64,000 nucleotides of DNA from Tetrastigma voinierianum (GCA_016808115.1 JAEQBH010000288.1:124001-188000), one strand, 5' to 3'. Counted from the first letter of the stretch, positions 34,641-47,183 are shown. The notes: generated from the letters alone by a model not told the origin. Translations and numbers: made by a program.

Positions 34641-35500
34641 CATCCTGACTAGTAGGAGGCAATGCATTTTGAATTGCAGGCTCTCCAAGCTAATGACACT
34701 TGGTCTCTCACTCCACTTCCGGTTGGTAAGACACCGATTGGCTGTCAATGGGTGTATAAAATTAAACACCATTCAGATGGGTCTATCGAGCATTACAAAG
34801 CACGATTGGCGTGCCCAGAACACCACTTTCGATTAGAAGATTATTAGATTATCAGGAGGGATCGCCTTTTCCCTGCGAGGTCATCTCGATTAGTACTTTC
34901 TTGCATTAGCCGCAGCCCGTGGCTAGTCCCTTCATCACATGGATGTCAGTAGCCCCTTTCTTATTGGTGATTTACATGAGGGTGCCTGTCTGCGCCCCGG
35001 GGGCCCCGGTGACAGGGAGAGAAAACTTGGTTTGTCACCTTCATAAATCACTATGCGGTTTGATACAAGCATCTTGCTAGTGGTTCACCAAGTTCTCAGA
35101 AGCTATTCGCTTTTCCGGTTATGAACAATATCAAGTCGATTACTCTTTGTTCACAAGAGAAAAAGGCAAATTCTTTACTGCCCTCTTGATATATGTTGAT
35201 GATATTCTAATTATTGGAAATGATCTTGTGAGCATTCTTTATATTTAAAAATTTATGTGAGTGTTTTCATCTCAAAGATCTTTTGGTGATTAAAATACTT
35301 TCTTGGCATTAGGGTGCATTCAAGTGGGTTTTATTTCCCAGTAAGTATGCATTAGAGATTATTGGATGCGGGGCGTGGTATGACCCCAGTTAATTACACA
35401 CATGGAGCAGTTGGTATGCGATGAGAGGCGGGTTGCTCCGAGGATCAAGGTGGCTATAGGATGATGGACGGAAGGTTCAATATATCTAAGCTATATTGAG
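34641..35500 (+). pseudogene. copia reverse transcriptase, degenerate
   Basis: 34662-34847 reads MHFELQALQANDTWSLTPLP, VGKTPIGCQWVYKIKHHSDG and SIEHYKARLA, the copia RT opening. The catalytic YVDD box is intact at 35192-35203 inside LLIYVDDILIIGNDL. Between them the HQMDVNNAFLHGDL block is recognisable only across frameshifts near 34935-34990. It is a broken gene with one preserved active-site box. Confidence 0.85.
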
Positions 35501-35779
35501 GCTAGATATCACTTATGCAATTCATGTGTTGAGCCGGTTTAGCCATAAGCAGAAAAATCATCGCCATAAGCATCGCTCAGTTGTGCATTATCTCGAATGC
35601 ACATAGTCGAGAATACGTTCTTTTCTGAATAGTGATTTCGTGAGGCCTACTACGCCGAGTTTGGATTGGGCGGTTTTTCCAACGCGACTAGAAAGGTCCA
35701 TTCACATTAATACCCGTGTCTTCTGGGCCTTCACTCAATTCTTAAAGTCAGCGACCAGCGGTTCATCTCTTTACTTAGA

Positions 35780-36015
35780 AGCATAATATTGTCTGTGTAG
35801 GGCATTGTGAGTTAATGTGGCCCATTTTCTGGGTGATTGTTTACATAAGGAAACTTCCTTGCCACATTGTGACAACAAGGCGGCGTTGCACATTGTAGCC
35901 ATCCTTGTTTTCCACGAGGGTACTAGACACATTGAGATGGATTGTCACTATATTAGGGAAAAGATCGAGAAGGTTCAGTTACCCACAAGGCGTGTGACAT
36001 TTTAACTTGTGGCTT
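35780..36015 (+). pseudogene. copia RNase H C-terminal part, degenerate
   Basis: Open frame 35817-36005 reads LPHCDNKAALHIVA, then LVFHEGTRHIEMDCHYIREKI, the copia block CDNxAAxxIAxNPVFHERTKHIEIDCH. The final part of the protein is missing because element B starts at 36100. Confidence 0.85.
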
Positions 36016-36099
36016 ACCACATTCAAACCATTAGGAAAGGAGTTTTTTGCTCTCTGGATTATAGTGGGAGTGCATGATATCATGATGCCCGAAACCGGG

Positions 36100-37677
36100 T
36101 GATTAGTGCCCCGAAAAGTCTTGTCCACCTGAGTTACATATTAGATAGGTTTGAGTGCTTTCGCATTAATCATGTCATTTATACCCGATTGGAAGTGTTC
36201 AAGTCTTCTTAGTAGCCACTTATATGCCATTTAAGTATTTTGGCTGTTTGCGGAGTTTTTGCCTTTAGGGTTAATATCGGGATGTATGATGGATGTAGAG
36301 GTTGAACTCAAGTGTAAAATATCATTCGCCCAGTCAATGAAAGCTGAAGGCAAAGTGAGAAAAAAATTGATGCGATTGAAGACATGATGAAATGCGTGGA
36401 GATCGTAGCACGGAATTTTCGCTGGGTTGCGAAAATTTTCGCTGGATGAGTTGCAACATATGAAATTCGCAACCTTAGCAATCTCAATTCGCTAGACCCG
36501 AGGCCGGTTGTTTCAAACCTTGTTCTTAAGCGAAAATTCATGGTTCACTTCTCACATAGAGATTTATTCAGCTAGTAAATTTTTGTATACTTAGTGTCAA
36601 GCCTTAGCGGGAAATTTTCTATTTTAAGCTATGCATGGTGATTCGCTACCTAGCGAAATTCTTCGATCTGCTTGAAATTCCTTTGCCTCGTCATGTTTTG
36701 TATTTAATGCTAGCAGGCTCCAAATTTGGTGTATTCTGCGCTCCTGTCCTTTAACTTAGCCAGTTGTAGGTTTTTGGTATTTTCATGTATTGAGGTGGCC
36801 TATATAAACCCCTCCTTTTTGTAACCCAAGCAGAATTTGGGGAGAAGAAATTTTGTAAGTTTTCATTTTGTAAATAAAGTTTAAATTATTTTTAATTAAT
36901 TTTTGCTTTTCTCTCTTCTCTCTCCTCTTTCTTTTACTTTCTTGGTACACTTAAACACCTCTTGAGGATGACAACTCAAGAGATGTAACAAGCCTCCTTT
37001 CTTTGAAGAGGAAGGGAAGCTAAGAAAGCGTGTTGGAGCATATGCGTGTTGTCTCTTGACAAAAGCTACGAATCTTTGTATTTATGGCCTACATCTTCTC
37101 AAATTAAGTTGATAGCTTTGAATGTTATTAGTTTGGCCAATACTCTCCATGCTTTGGATCAGTTGCATCATATTGCTAGATGCCTTTGTGGTTCGATAGA
37201 TGGTCTTCTGAGCCTGCAAAGTGGTATTTAATGCAGGTTTAAAGCGAAGGGCCCGTAGCTGCATGTTACTGTGTTAACTCAAATAGGAGTTGTTTTTAGG
37301 AGTTAGGTTTGCTAGTTAAACATAGATCCGGTTATGCCTTGGACGCTATAGGTTGCATGTCATAGAGGATAAAACCGAGGACACTTGTTTGCCCAACTTA
37401 CGAGTTAGTGACTAAATCTTCAGTTAACTTTCACACTTCATTTTCGGTTTTACAATTTCTGGGACTTTTTCAGCTACTTCCCACTTGTTTTTGAAGCAAA
37501 TCCAAATGGTCAAATAAAGCCTTGCAACCGTGCACTTATGCAAATCATTTTTAGGATGAAAACCCATCCGTGTTCGACCACCAGATATATCTTTGCATTA
37601 GCTTGACTACGGCGGTAGTAGAAAGAACAGAGTGTATAATTTTGTTGATTTTAAACAGGCCCTAAATGGCACGATCA
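36100..37677 (+). repeat. 5' LTR of element B
   Basis: 1.58 kb, TGATTAGTGCCCCGAAAAG to AAATGGCACGATCA. It shares the TTTCGCTGG and AGCGAAATTC-rich U3, CCTATATAAACCCCTCC and the GTTTTTAGGAGTTAGGTTTG block with LTRs A, C and D. Confidence 0.85.
36801..36808 (+). promoter_or_regulatory. LTR TATA box (element B, 5' LTR)
   Basis: TATATAAA within GGTGGCCTATATAAACCCC, conserved in all full LTRs of the family. Confidence 0.6.
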
Positions 37678-37679
37678 AA

Positions 37680-37997
37680 TGCGTTGATTAGAAGGATGGT
37701 TTCAAAACTACTAATGGTAGTTGAAGTGTACCAACATCACAAGTGGAGGGTAACTCTTTTACTCCCTTGCCACTCAAGAAATAGAACTCCGCTGCCACTT
37801 TGCAAAGAATCGCACTGCTTTTTGCTTTACAACGCTTTAATTCTTTGTAGTTAATCTTAACCTTTTACAAGCTTTGTTGGTGCTCTTATTGTCTTACAAT
37901 TTGTAATAGGTGTTTATGCAACAGTTGAGAGATACATCGTGTAGATCCACAGAATTCACACAACCCACCCACAAGAAGCTTAAAATACACTACACTA
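37680..37997 (+). other. Degraded primer site and leader of element B
   Basis: ATGCGTTGATTAGAAGGATGG at the LTR end is a damaged form of the TGGCGCCGTTGCCGGGGATGG seen in A. The next bases, AAACTACTAATGGTAGTTGA with ACATCACAAGTGGAGG, match A's leader. Confidence 0.6.
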
Positions 37998-39340
37998 GTG
38001 GATCCCTATTACCTTGAGGGAACAACAAAGTCAACCAGGAACCCCATGAATCCAAATGCCTATAGAACCATGAGGGATCACATCCACCCTCCTAGAGTTA
38101 GTGCCCCATCCTCGCATCATTCTCCCACAAGATGCAGCAAAAGAGGCCTTATTCGTACCTCTACTCCCACATATCATGGTATGGAAAATGAAAATCCATA
38201 CACTCATATTAGGATTTGAGAGGTTTGTACTACCTTTTAAGGAAGGTATGACGTGACATGGATTTGCCGGCTAAAAGCATTTCCATTGACTCTAAAGGAC
38301 AAGGCTGAGATATGGCTCAACTCATCGAGCCTGTAACCATTAGAAATCGGGTCGAGCCGCAGTGCACTCCCAAGAAGTTCTTCGCTCATAAGACCAACAA
38401 TTTGAAGAGACAAATTTTATACTTTGGCAAAATTTTCATGACGGTGAGAGATTTTACCAAAGGTCAGAAAGATTTATGGAAACCATCACGGCATGCCCAC
38501 ATCATGGGTTTGATACTGATGTCGGGGTGAACCACTTCTATGGTGGTATGTCTCCCGCCATGAGACAAATTGAAACCATGTGTGGAGGAGACTTTCAAGC
38601 ATCCGGACGGCCATGGATTTTAAATTACGTGGCTGAAACTTCAAGGGCTGGATGAGCCTAACCCCAGAGAATTGAAAGGATGAGACCCACGCTAACCAAA
38701 GGGGTGGGATGCGCACAGACCGCCGTGAGGAAATAGAAATGAGAGCTAGGATTTCAACCCTAGCTAGGAAGGTAGAGAGCTTGAAGGCAACAGCTCCAAG
38801 AGGTGCATGCAAAGGATCGAAAACTTACACACCACCTCGCACCACCTTAATCCTCAGACACCCAAGCAGAATCCATGTCCCATGGCCCCCCGCAAAGAAG
38901 GATCGCATGTCGAATGTGCAAACACCGTAGACAATACAAGCCACAACAATCCAATGCTCCATATGGTAATACCTACAATTCCAATTGGAGTGAATCAATT
39001 TAACCTTGCATGGAGACCCAACCCCGCCTATGTACTCCCGTGTGCCAAACTCGCCTGCACCTCACATCACAACAACCACCATCCTCTTCTCCTGAATGTC
39101 GCCATTGAATTCGGAAGTAAGGTGGTAGGCAACTTTGTCGAGGAAACGTAAGAATCAACAGCAATCAAGTAATAAAGGATTGATATCAGAAAGTACACTA
39201 AATAAGAGAATAGATGGGCTTGAGAGCAATCTCAACCAGAAAATTGACAACCTACAATATTCAATCACCAAGATCAACAAGTTGCTAGAGGTACAAGAGA
39301 AAGGGAGGTTTCCATCATAAACACTTCCAAATACCAAGGG
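37998..39340 (+). pseudogene. Athila-type gag, degenerate (element B)
   Basis: The start MDPYYLEGTTKSTRNPMNPN with AYRTMRDHIHPPRVSAPSS and STPTYHGMENENPYTHI is a classic Athila gag N-terminus. A frameshift follows. 38312-38530 then gives HKTNNLKRQI (family HRTNxLKRQI) and HAHIMGL, and DEPNPRELK follows near 38655. 38709-38930 has ARISTLARKVESLKATAPRG and 39135-39320 the coiled-coil-like TLNKRIDGLESNLNQKIDN. This is the capsid protein. Frame breaks lie near 38215, 38280, 38540 and 38680. Confidence 0.85.
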
Positions 39341-39429
39341 AATTCATGAGGTAGATCATCCAACACCGAATAGATGAAGTTAAGGCTATAATTACTCCTG
39401 AGGAGTGGAAAATAAAGGATCAACCCATG

Positions 39430-40150
39430 CCAAAGTTTGTCGACGAATCCAATCGGGCAGAAGAATTGCAATCTGGAGCATATTCTCCTAAAGGAGGATT
39501 CAATGAAATACCGCATACCACCTACTTCCACAAGCACTTAGAGGTAAGAAGAAGGCATCTCAACAAGCAGCATCTTAGAGGTTTTAAGACAAGGAAGGTT
39601 AACATACCTCTTTCGACATAATCAAGCAAGTCCCCGTTTATAAAATTTTTGAAGGATCTTTGCACAATCAAGAAGGATTAGGCATTGAGAAGAAGGCATT
39701 TCTCACCGAACGTCGCTGCCATAATCCAAAGCAACACTCACAAATACAAGATCCCGACTTGGCCAATTTCACCAATATTGGGTGAATCAGACAGACAAGT
39801 CATTACTGTTTTAGAGCCACAGGGAATCTAATGCCGTATTCAAGATAAGCTACAGTTAGGTTTAGGTGAACTTAATCACCAACATCACACTATCATCAGC
39901 CGATAGATTAGTGAAAATCCCTAAGGAAATAAGCTTGAGGATGTCCTTAGAAAAATAGACAAATTCTACTACCCAAGATTTTCAGGGTGCTTGACACTGA
40001 GCCACCAAAGTGAACCCATTCATGTACCAATCATCTTAGGAAGACCATTTCTGGCCACTCCCAATGCAATAATAAATTGCCAGAATGGAGTCATGCAACT
40101 AACCTTTGGTAACATGACTCGAGTTGCAACATCTTCCATTTGAACAACAA
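39430..40150 (+). pseudogene. Athila-type aspartic protease, degenerate (element B)
   Basis: The pieces LRGFKTRKVNIPLS, IKFLKDLCTIKKD, LRRRHFSPN and AAIIQSNT precede the protease in Athila elements. Then come LQLGLGELN and DKFYYPRF, and finally VPIILGRPFLATPNAIINCQ with GVMQLTFGNMT near 40030-40120. The D-L-G-A-S active site is not readable. Stops interrupt at several points. Confidence 0.75.
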
Positions 40151-40232
40151 GCAAATTTGTTAGAAATCGAAATCAAATTCTTCTGATGAAGTTGTTTCAC
40201 CTGATCAAAGTGAAAACACAAAGTGTCCAGAA

Positions 40233-40419
40233 ATGCAAGGAGTAATCGCCATGGAGATGAGGAGATATCAGGTTCACATCAACACCAATCAAGCCAACCG
40301 CTTCAATTCACAAGCCATCACAGAGGAGCAGATCAACATTTGGGCACCCAACACCACGGAGCCAACCTGTGACCACGCAGGGGTTGAGGAGAGATCATTC
40401 TCCTTGACCCTTGAGTAAA
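40233..40419 (+). pseudogene. gag-pro C-terminal tail (element B)
   Basis: 61 codons including MEMRRYQVHINTNQ, QINIWAPNTTEPTC and EERSFSLTLE. The same tail with INIWAPD lies at 1828-2094 in A. In autonomous relatives RT would follow; here the sequence becomes AT-rich non-coding. Confidence 0.55.
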
Positions 40420-40689
40420 TTTTTGAGAATGAACTGTTCTGTTTCCATAAACCGACCTGCGCTCACAATGTTTGCTTTTGTTTTTAATTCAGTTAATTTT
40501 AAATACTTTTATTTATTTTTAGAAAATTTTTAACTTAGCAATTTTCATAATTAGTAATTTTGTGCTTATACTATAGTATTGTGTGTTCAATTTTAATTAT
40601 AGTTGTATATAATAATTTTCCTTATAATGCTCGCATAATATTAATATTTAACCGAAATCAATTGGCTGCATGGTGTGACGGTTAGGGGC
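40420..40689 (+). other. AT-rich spacer (element B)
   Basis: AT-rich with no coding signal; counterpart of 1561-1827. It ends with GGTGTGACGGTTAGGGGCC, just before the GC-rich module. Confidence 0.5.
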
Positions 40690-42830
40690 CACCCAAAATA
40701 CTTAAATTGGCGCGAGACTTTTTCGCTGCCACAAATGGGCCTTATATAAACCTGGGGAGGGTTGTCCAAATTACCACTTCACATTCTTTCCTCAATGCTT
40801 CTCAGTCCCAAAGATCTCGCACCGCCGATCACACGTCGCCGTTCTTCGTGAGCTTTCCAAAGATCCGGCCACCGCCACATCAAGCACGCCGGTTAGCCTC
40901 CACGCATCGAGTCGGTGACCAGAGCTACCGCCGGGCCTCAGGCTTCTCTCGCTCCGCCCGTGCATTGTCCAGCACCGCACTGCCCGAGCCCGACCGGCCT
41001 CCACCACGTCGCGCGCACGACGCCCCGACCGCTCATTGCCCCACCGAGCCACTGGCTGAGCCTTCGAGCCTCCACCGCGCACAGACACCCGTGCCCCCTG
41101 CTCATCTGTGCCCCGCTCTAGCATCCGGTCTTTCCCGTTCCCATTCTGCCGTCAGTGGTCGATTTCGCTGCTGGAGCCCCGGTTCGCTTCGCTTACTTCC
41201 GTGAGTGATTCAAGATCCCTCCGTAGAGAGCCTCGGCTTTAGTATTACAAAGGTAAAGAATACATTTTCGTGAGCTTCCAGCCCTTTCCCATTTTATTTC
41301 GATATCATATATGGTTCGTACTTCGGCGGGTCCCGTGTTCGTCCCGAGTGAGAGTCTCAAAGACACCCGAGAGAGGCCCCATCCGGCCCCGACTCCGCAC
41401 TCATCACCGGCCCCCCGAGGCCGCACCGAGGAGCCCCGTGGATTCCGACGCTTATCGTGACACCTGGACGCGACCCCGCGCCCCATCACACGTATTCGGG
41501 AGGAGAGTTCGGAGGCCCAGCTCCTGCCGGCCCGCACATCGGGCCCAGCGAAGTCATCATCCTCTCGCCGCAGCCGTCACCAAATAATATCCGCCGCGGA
41601 GGCGACTTCATCACCTCACCGCCGTCACTCGAGGATTCGACGACCATTGTTCGTAGTGGAACCCATTCCAGGGAATATACTACCCATCAGACCGGTTCCA
41701 TCAGAGCTCGTGATCACGACGTCCCGCTGCCGAGGGTCGATCTCCCGCATACCGGAGTCCATGAGGTTGATCGAGGAGGTTCACTATTACCTTCATGACT
41801 CCGAGGCAAAGATTACTACCCACGAGTGGTGTCGCGCTTTACCCACTCGATGACGCTCAGAGGATTAGCTAACCGCAAGTGAGCTTCAGCTCAAGATTGG
41901 ATGATCACGCGAAAGTACCGTGAGCGGTCGATAAAGATTCTCTCGCCCGCGTATAATCACGGCCACGCAGGGTTACAGAGATTGGGCCCACCCACCTCAT
42001 CGCGAGATGGTTCGGAGCACCGGCCGTAGACACCACGCTGACCAAGATTTTACAGAGGCGCCTCGCCCTCATGCCGTTGCTCACCATCCGCTCAGACGAG
42101 CTTATTTCCGCTTCAAAGATACGCATACGGAGGGGAGCCATCTTGGAGGCTCTTACCGGATCTCTGGGATTTGGTTCGGCCTTCCGAAATGGGTGATGGC
42201 CTCTCTTTGCGCTTTGAGGAGAAGGTCCACCTGAAGGACCCGTACGAAAGCAGAGCATTCCATCGATGCTCGAGATTCTATGCCAGGTTCCCGAGCATAT
42301 GGACTCCGAGAGCCCAAAGATCGAGATGAGGGTCTCATGCCCCCGGTCATGTCAAAAGGGAGCGGTGATGACTATGCCCATATCTTTCCACTTACGACCA
42401 CAGGACCAGGAGGAGGTACCTGGTCAGGAGGTTGAGGACCACCATACGCATGATATACCCGCCCGAGCCCGAGATACGCCAGTCCGGTCCCACGCATGTC
42501 ACCTTCATCCCTCCACGTACTCATCGCGAGTCGCAGCTCAGACCCGACCCATCCTATTCAAAGACACCATTCACGGAGTACGCCATGCCGTACCGAGAGA
42601 GATAGCCGGTGATGGATGCTATTCGCCACCAGCGTCACGCAGGCAAATTTCAAAGATCGAGGTTGGCCCAGCACATTCCATGCTGACGTGATTATGACCC
42701 ACCTAGGTCTTCCTCATGTTCCTGGTCAGCGAGAGGAGCCCACCACAGCCGCCAGCTTTTCGATGTTCCTGCCGCAAAGAATAAAGAAATTTCAGCCTAC
42801 CACCACCACCACCACGCAGGAGGTGGTTAG
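40690..42830 (+). other. GC-rich module of element B with TATA box (unrecognised)
   Basis: About 2.1 kb, sharply richer in G and C than the flanks. It opens with CTTATATAAACCTGGGGAGG (TATA at 40743-40750), followed by a CCGCC-rich stretch with a 165-codon open frame (40707-41204) that is probably compositional. A possible splice donor, AAAGGTAAAG, lies near 41250. From 41450 it aligns with element A (GEFGGPAPAG with HIGPSEVIIL; MRLIEEV at 41760; WFGAPAVDTTLTKI and SDELISA near 42010-42110). The 3' part is rich in Pro, His and Arg codons and ends in a (CAC)n run at 42799-42815. No intact frame spans it, and I cannot name the protein. Confidence 0.55.
40743..40750 (+). promoter_or_regulatory. 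TATA-like box at the start of the GC-rich module
   Basis: TATATAAA about 60-70 bp before the GC-rich frame. Element A has TATTTAAA at the corresponding place (1492-1500, minus). It suggests, but does not prove, an internal promoter. Confidence 0.4.
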
Positions 42831-44088
42831 GCTTTCATATTTTGTATAGTTATCGCCTTTATCAATCACTTACTGATTTTGGATTAGATTTTTGTATTAG
42901 CCATAAGAGGTATGATACTGAATGTTTAGCTTCTGGATATTCATGTATTAGCCACTTTGGCTATCAAAGCTATTCGGCTTATATATATACAAATTGCATA
43001 TCATGTTTAGTATTTCCACTGTGTTTAAATGTTTTTCTTTTCAATTGAACAATTGAATTACTTCAAATTGGACAATTGAATTGCTTCATGTTGGAAAATT
43101 GAATCATTATTTGTCACCTATATGCTAGAACAAATTCCATGCTTGAGTCAATTCTTTTTGTCACCACAGCTTCCAAAGACGCTTCAATCCTTGAAAATTT
43201 CTCTTCCTTATGCTAATTCACACACCGCACCCGTGATTATTTCAATAGGTCAGAATTTGTTTGTTCTTCGTTTGGTATAGCCGCCTTTAAGTATGTTGGC
43301 AACCTAGGATAGTTTGTGTTAATCTATACTACACCAATGTTGTCTTCCAAAAGAAAAGAAAAGAAAAAGTCAAAAGAAAAAGAAAGAAAAGAAGAAAAAG
43401 AAAAATAAAGTCGTGGAAGTTTTGCCTTGAAACTGAGCACCTGGGCCCGAGGGGTATATATGGCGAAAGCCTTTGAAACCCGATGCCCTAAGCCTTAATT
43501 GGTTGGGAGTCGTCGATTTTGTGTTCGTTACATGGGTGGATAGGTAGAGTTTAGCGAATTGTAGGTGCTTGATTTTTGAAGTCATACGAAGTCCGGGGTG
43601 AAGCCTTGCAGTTTGTGGTCAAGTGGATCCTTTGGCTTGATGCCCTAAACCCACTGCTGGGAGTCATCGGTGAATCCGCACCTGGACGGATGAAGTCGAA
43701 TTTTAAGCATTGCATCCTACAAGGTAGCTTAATAAAGAAAGAAGTGCTGCAGAACTATCCTTATCTAGGTTGTTCAACAATGGCGCCAGCGTCGCGTTGT
43801 CGGGGGAGGGACAAATTTGCAATTTATTACGTAATCCGTTATATAAAGAACCATTAGACTTAGGTGGAAATTCAAGTTGAGAATCGTGGATCCAAGATTG
43901 ACCTAGAATTGTTCTTGTATGGATTTAGTTCTTTCATATCAGTTTACAACTTTGATGTTAATTTTTCAGTTTAAAAGCAATGTTTATATGTACATATACC
44001 TTTTTGAATCATAACCTTTTGAAAATCACTACATGCATCTCCTCTTTTGTTTTGCATTGCTAAGGGACTAGCAACGTTTTAATAGAAG
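42831..44088 (+). other. 3' untranslated region of element B
   Basis: AT-rich and non-coding after the GC-rich module. It includes a purine run at 43345-43410 (AAAAGAAAAGAAAAG and similar) and a tRNA-Asp-primer-like TGGCGCC near 43781. The last 270 bp match the 63702-64000 segment of element D. The polypurine tract expected before 44089 is weak here (TTTTAATAGAAG), whereas D keeps TTGGGGGAGTG. Confidence 0.55.
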
Positions 44089-45663
44089 TGATTAGGCCCA
44101 AAGTGCTATTAACCATTAGATAGAGAATAGTGCTTTACAGATTAATCATGTCATTTATACCAATTGGAAGTGTTCAAGTCTTCTTAGTAGCACTTATGCT
44201 ATTTAGAGAGTATTTTTTGGCTGTTTTATGTGTTTTGCGCACTTTAGAAGTTCAATATCGATGTATGATGAATCATGAAGTTTGAATCAAGGTCTCATCA
44301 ACTAGCCCAAGAATCAATGAAAAATCAAGGCAAAGTGAAGAAAAATTGATGCAGCTTGAAGATGTGATGAAATGCGTTGAGATCAACAAAGCCTGAATTT
44401 TCATAGAGTTACAGGTACTCAAGCAGGATTGCGAAAATTTCGCAACCTTAGCTTAAAATTTCGCAACCTTAGCGAAATCTCCAAATTTCGCTAGACCAAA
44501 CCAGCCGCTAGGCACTGTTCTTAGCGAAAATTCATGATTTCGCTACTCACATAAATTTCGTTGTTAGTTTAAATTTCGCTAGCTAATGAAAGTGCCAAGC
44601 CTTGCTGTACTTTCATTTTCGTTATGCATGGTGATTTCCGCACGCACAAATTCTTCAGCCCTAGCGAGCCTACCGCCAATATGTTCAGATTTAATGCTAA
44701 CCGACTCCAAATTTGGTGTATTACTCTCTTGTCCTTTAACTTAGCCAAATTTGTAGGTTTTTTGGTATTTTCATGTATTGAGGTGGCCTATATAAACCCC
44801 TCCCTTTTTGTAACCCTAAGCAAGAATTTGGGGGAGAAGAAATTTTGTAAGTTTTCATTTTTGTAAATAAAGTTTCGTATTTTTAATTAGGTTTTGCTTT
44901 TCTCTCTTCTCTCTCCTCTTTCTTTACTCTCGCTGCCAAACACTCTCTTGAGGATGACAACTCACAAGAGATGCTTGGCTGCTTCCTTTCTTTGAAAAGG
45001 AAGGTGCTTAGCTTGGTAGTGGGGCATATGCATGTTGTCCTCTTGTGTTAAAAGCTACTGTGCATCGTATTTATGGCCCCTACCTCTCAAATTAGGGTTG
45101 AATAGCTTTTGAATGTTATTGATCGGCCAATACTCTCCATAAAGTAGGATACAGTACTACTTATTGCTAGATGCACTGCGGGTTCATTGATGTCTTTACG
45201 AGCCTCTCGAAATGATATTTTAATGTGTTAGGTTTCAACCGAAAAGGGCCATAGTCATGATGTTACCCGTGTTAACTCAAATAGGAGTTGTTTTTGGGTT
45301 AGGTTGCTAGTTAAACATAGATCCTCGTTATGCTCGACTATAGGTCAGATGTCATAACGCCAGGATAAAACCCGAGGACACTTGTTTGCCCTAACTTACC
45401 AAGTTAGTGACCTAAATCTTCAAAGTTAACTTTCACACTTCATTTTCGCTTTACAATTCCTCGCTTTCAACCTACTTCCACCAAGCTACAAATCCAAAGA
45501 GTCCAAATAGAAAGCCTTACCTTCGTGCACTTATGCAAATCATTTTAGGATGAAAACCCATCCCCGTGTTCGACCTTAGAATTCTCACTATACCGCAAAG
45601 AGCTTGACTACGGCAAGAGTAGGAACTTAGGTGTATAAATTTCATGATTTTAGCTCACCATCG
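44089..45663 (+). repeat. 3' LTR of element B (C), end missing
   Basis: Starts TGATTAGGCCCAAAGTGC and keeps CCTATATAAACCCC at 44787-44800. It ends with ATGATTTTAGCTCACCATCG, short of the GGCACGAATCA end seen in A, where array G begins. Pairs with 36100-37677. Confidence 0.8.
44789..44796 (+). promoter_or_regulatory. LTR TATA box (element B, 3' LTR)
   Basis: TATATAAA in the conserved GGTGGCCTATATAAACCCC context. Confidence 0.6.
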
Positions 45664-47144
45664 TGGGTACCGAATCACCTGGGTCATGCCTACCCTAACT
45701 CGCAGGACTACACGCCTCGTATCACGAGACGCATACCTGAGTAAAAATGGCCACTTGGGCCCATAAACCAATACTCACAAAATAAATATCCCAACTATAT
45801 TCCAATAGTCCAAGAGTTATACATTTCTCTTACTACAAATACATATTAAAATCTATATTTCTATTACATATTATCCAAAAACATCAAAGCCACAACTCGC
45901 TTTCAAAATCGGTCTCTAAGAAGAGCCATCTTCGAACACCCTCATATCTGAAAATGTTCGATTGCAGAGCTATCGCTAAGAGCGGAACTGCCCAACGGGT
46001 TACTCTCCACCTAAGTGCATATGCAATGCTCCAATTTAAACACACACTCAAGTAACATGGATCCTACTTGAATGTCTACATGCCCGTTCCCATATCTCGA
46101 GTCCTCACCGACTTCACACTCTTGCCTGGGTTATGTATGAGAAAATAACATTTTCAAAACAAAAACTCATTGCTCTTGAAAATATACTCACCGAAGTGCT
46201 CCAGAAAAATATGGGACTACCTCTCTAAGGCGAATTGGTTGGTGAGCTCTCCGAAACGGGCCATGGTCCTCATCCGAAATGATCCGTTGGCCCATCTCCC
46301 AAACTCCACCTCCGTAAAATCATCCTGTGAAATTCCTTTCACAACCATGTTCCTTTTTAAGAAAATTCATGTCATGTACTAACACCTAATCTCTAGGTTA
46401 CCCAGTGCATATGAAAATGCATTATGCCATTTCCAAAACCATTTATACAATTTATATACCAATATATTAATTATGCAACATTCTCAAATTTGCAACTACA
46501 CCACACACCAACAATATGGATCAAACAACACCCAAATTACCAATTTCGAGCAATCTCACAATTTCATCTCTAATGGCCTATACTCACAATTATATTCCAT
46601 ATAATTGAGTAAATCACAATTTTATCTCCAATGGCTTATACACACAATTATATTCCATATAATTGAGCAAATCATAATTTTATCTCCAATGACCTATACA
46701 CCAAAATACAATTTATTATATAAATTATGATACAAACACTCCAAATGTACTCTACACAAATAATGAATCATCTAAATGGGTTCCAAAATTCTCCAAAAAT
46801 TTCACAATTCGGTTCAAGATTTGGGACCGATCAAACTGCCACTCACGGCCTCAAACCAACACAAGCATTTACAAAACACTTAAACAAGGGGTAAAACAAG
46901 TAGGATAAACCCTTTACCTCACGTAGCTTGTCAAAACTCAACTTTTAAAGGTCCACGCGCAGCTCTCATCACAGATCAATTTTGGCCTTCAAATTTCGAC
47001 GAAATCCAACGGTCCAATTTTCATAGATCTGAAAAAGAAACTAAGAAAGAAAATAAAATAAAAATTATCTTCTCCGTCCTCCCCGTATCGCCTCCGCCTT
47101 TCTTTTGATTGATTTTTTTTCCTTTTATTATGATTATAATATTA

Positions 47145-47183
<39 letters not shown>

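Larger units (their letters stand above)
36100..45663 (+). mobile_element. Athila-type Ty3/gypsy element B, nested in copia
   Basis: LTR 36100-37677, degraded tRNA-Asp primer site, gag 37998-39340, protease 39430-40150, tail to 40418, AT spacer, GC-rich module 40690-42830, 3' untranslated region, LTR 44089-45663. As in A there is no RT, RNase H or integrase. The 3' LTR lacks about its last twenty bases, where array G begins. The upstream flank is copia coding sequence. Confidence 0.85.

Noticed and set aside
40707..41204. 165-codon open frame as a host gene
   Set aside because: Longest frame in the window, but Arg/Pro/Ser-rich in a GC-rich stretch where stops are rare, with overlapping open frames on other frames and no domain. 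Kept only as part of the unrecognised module.
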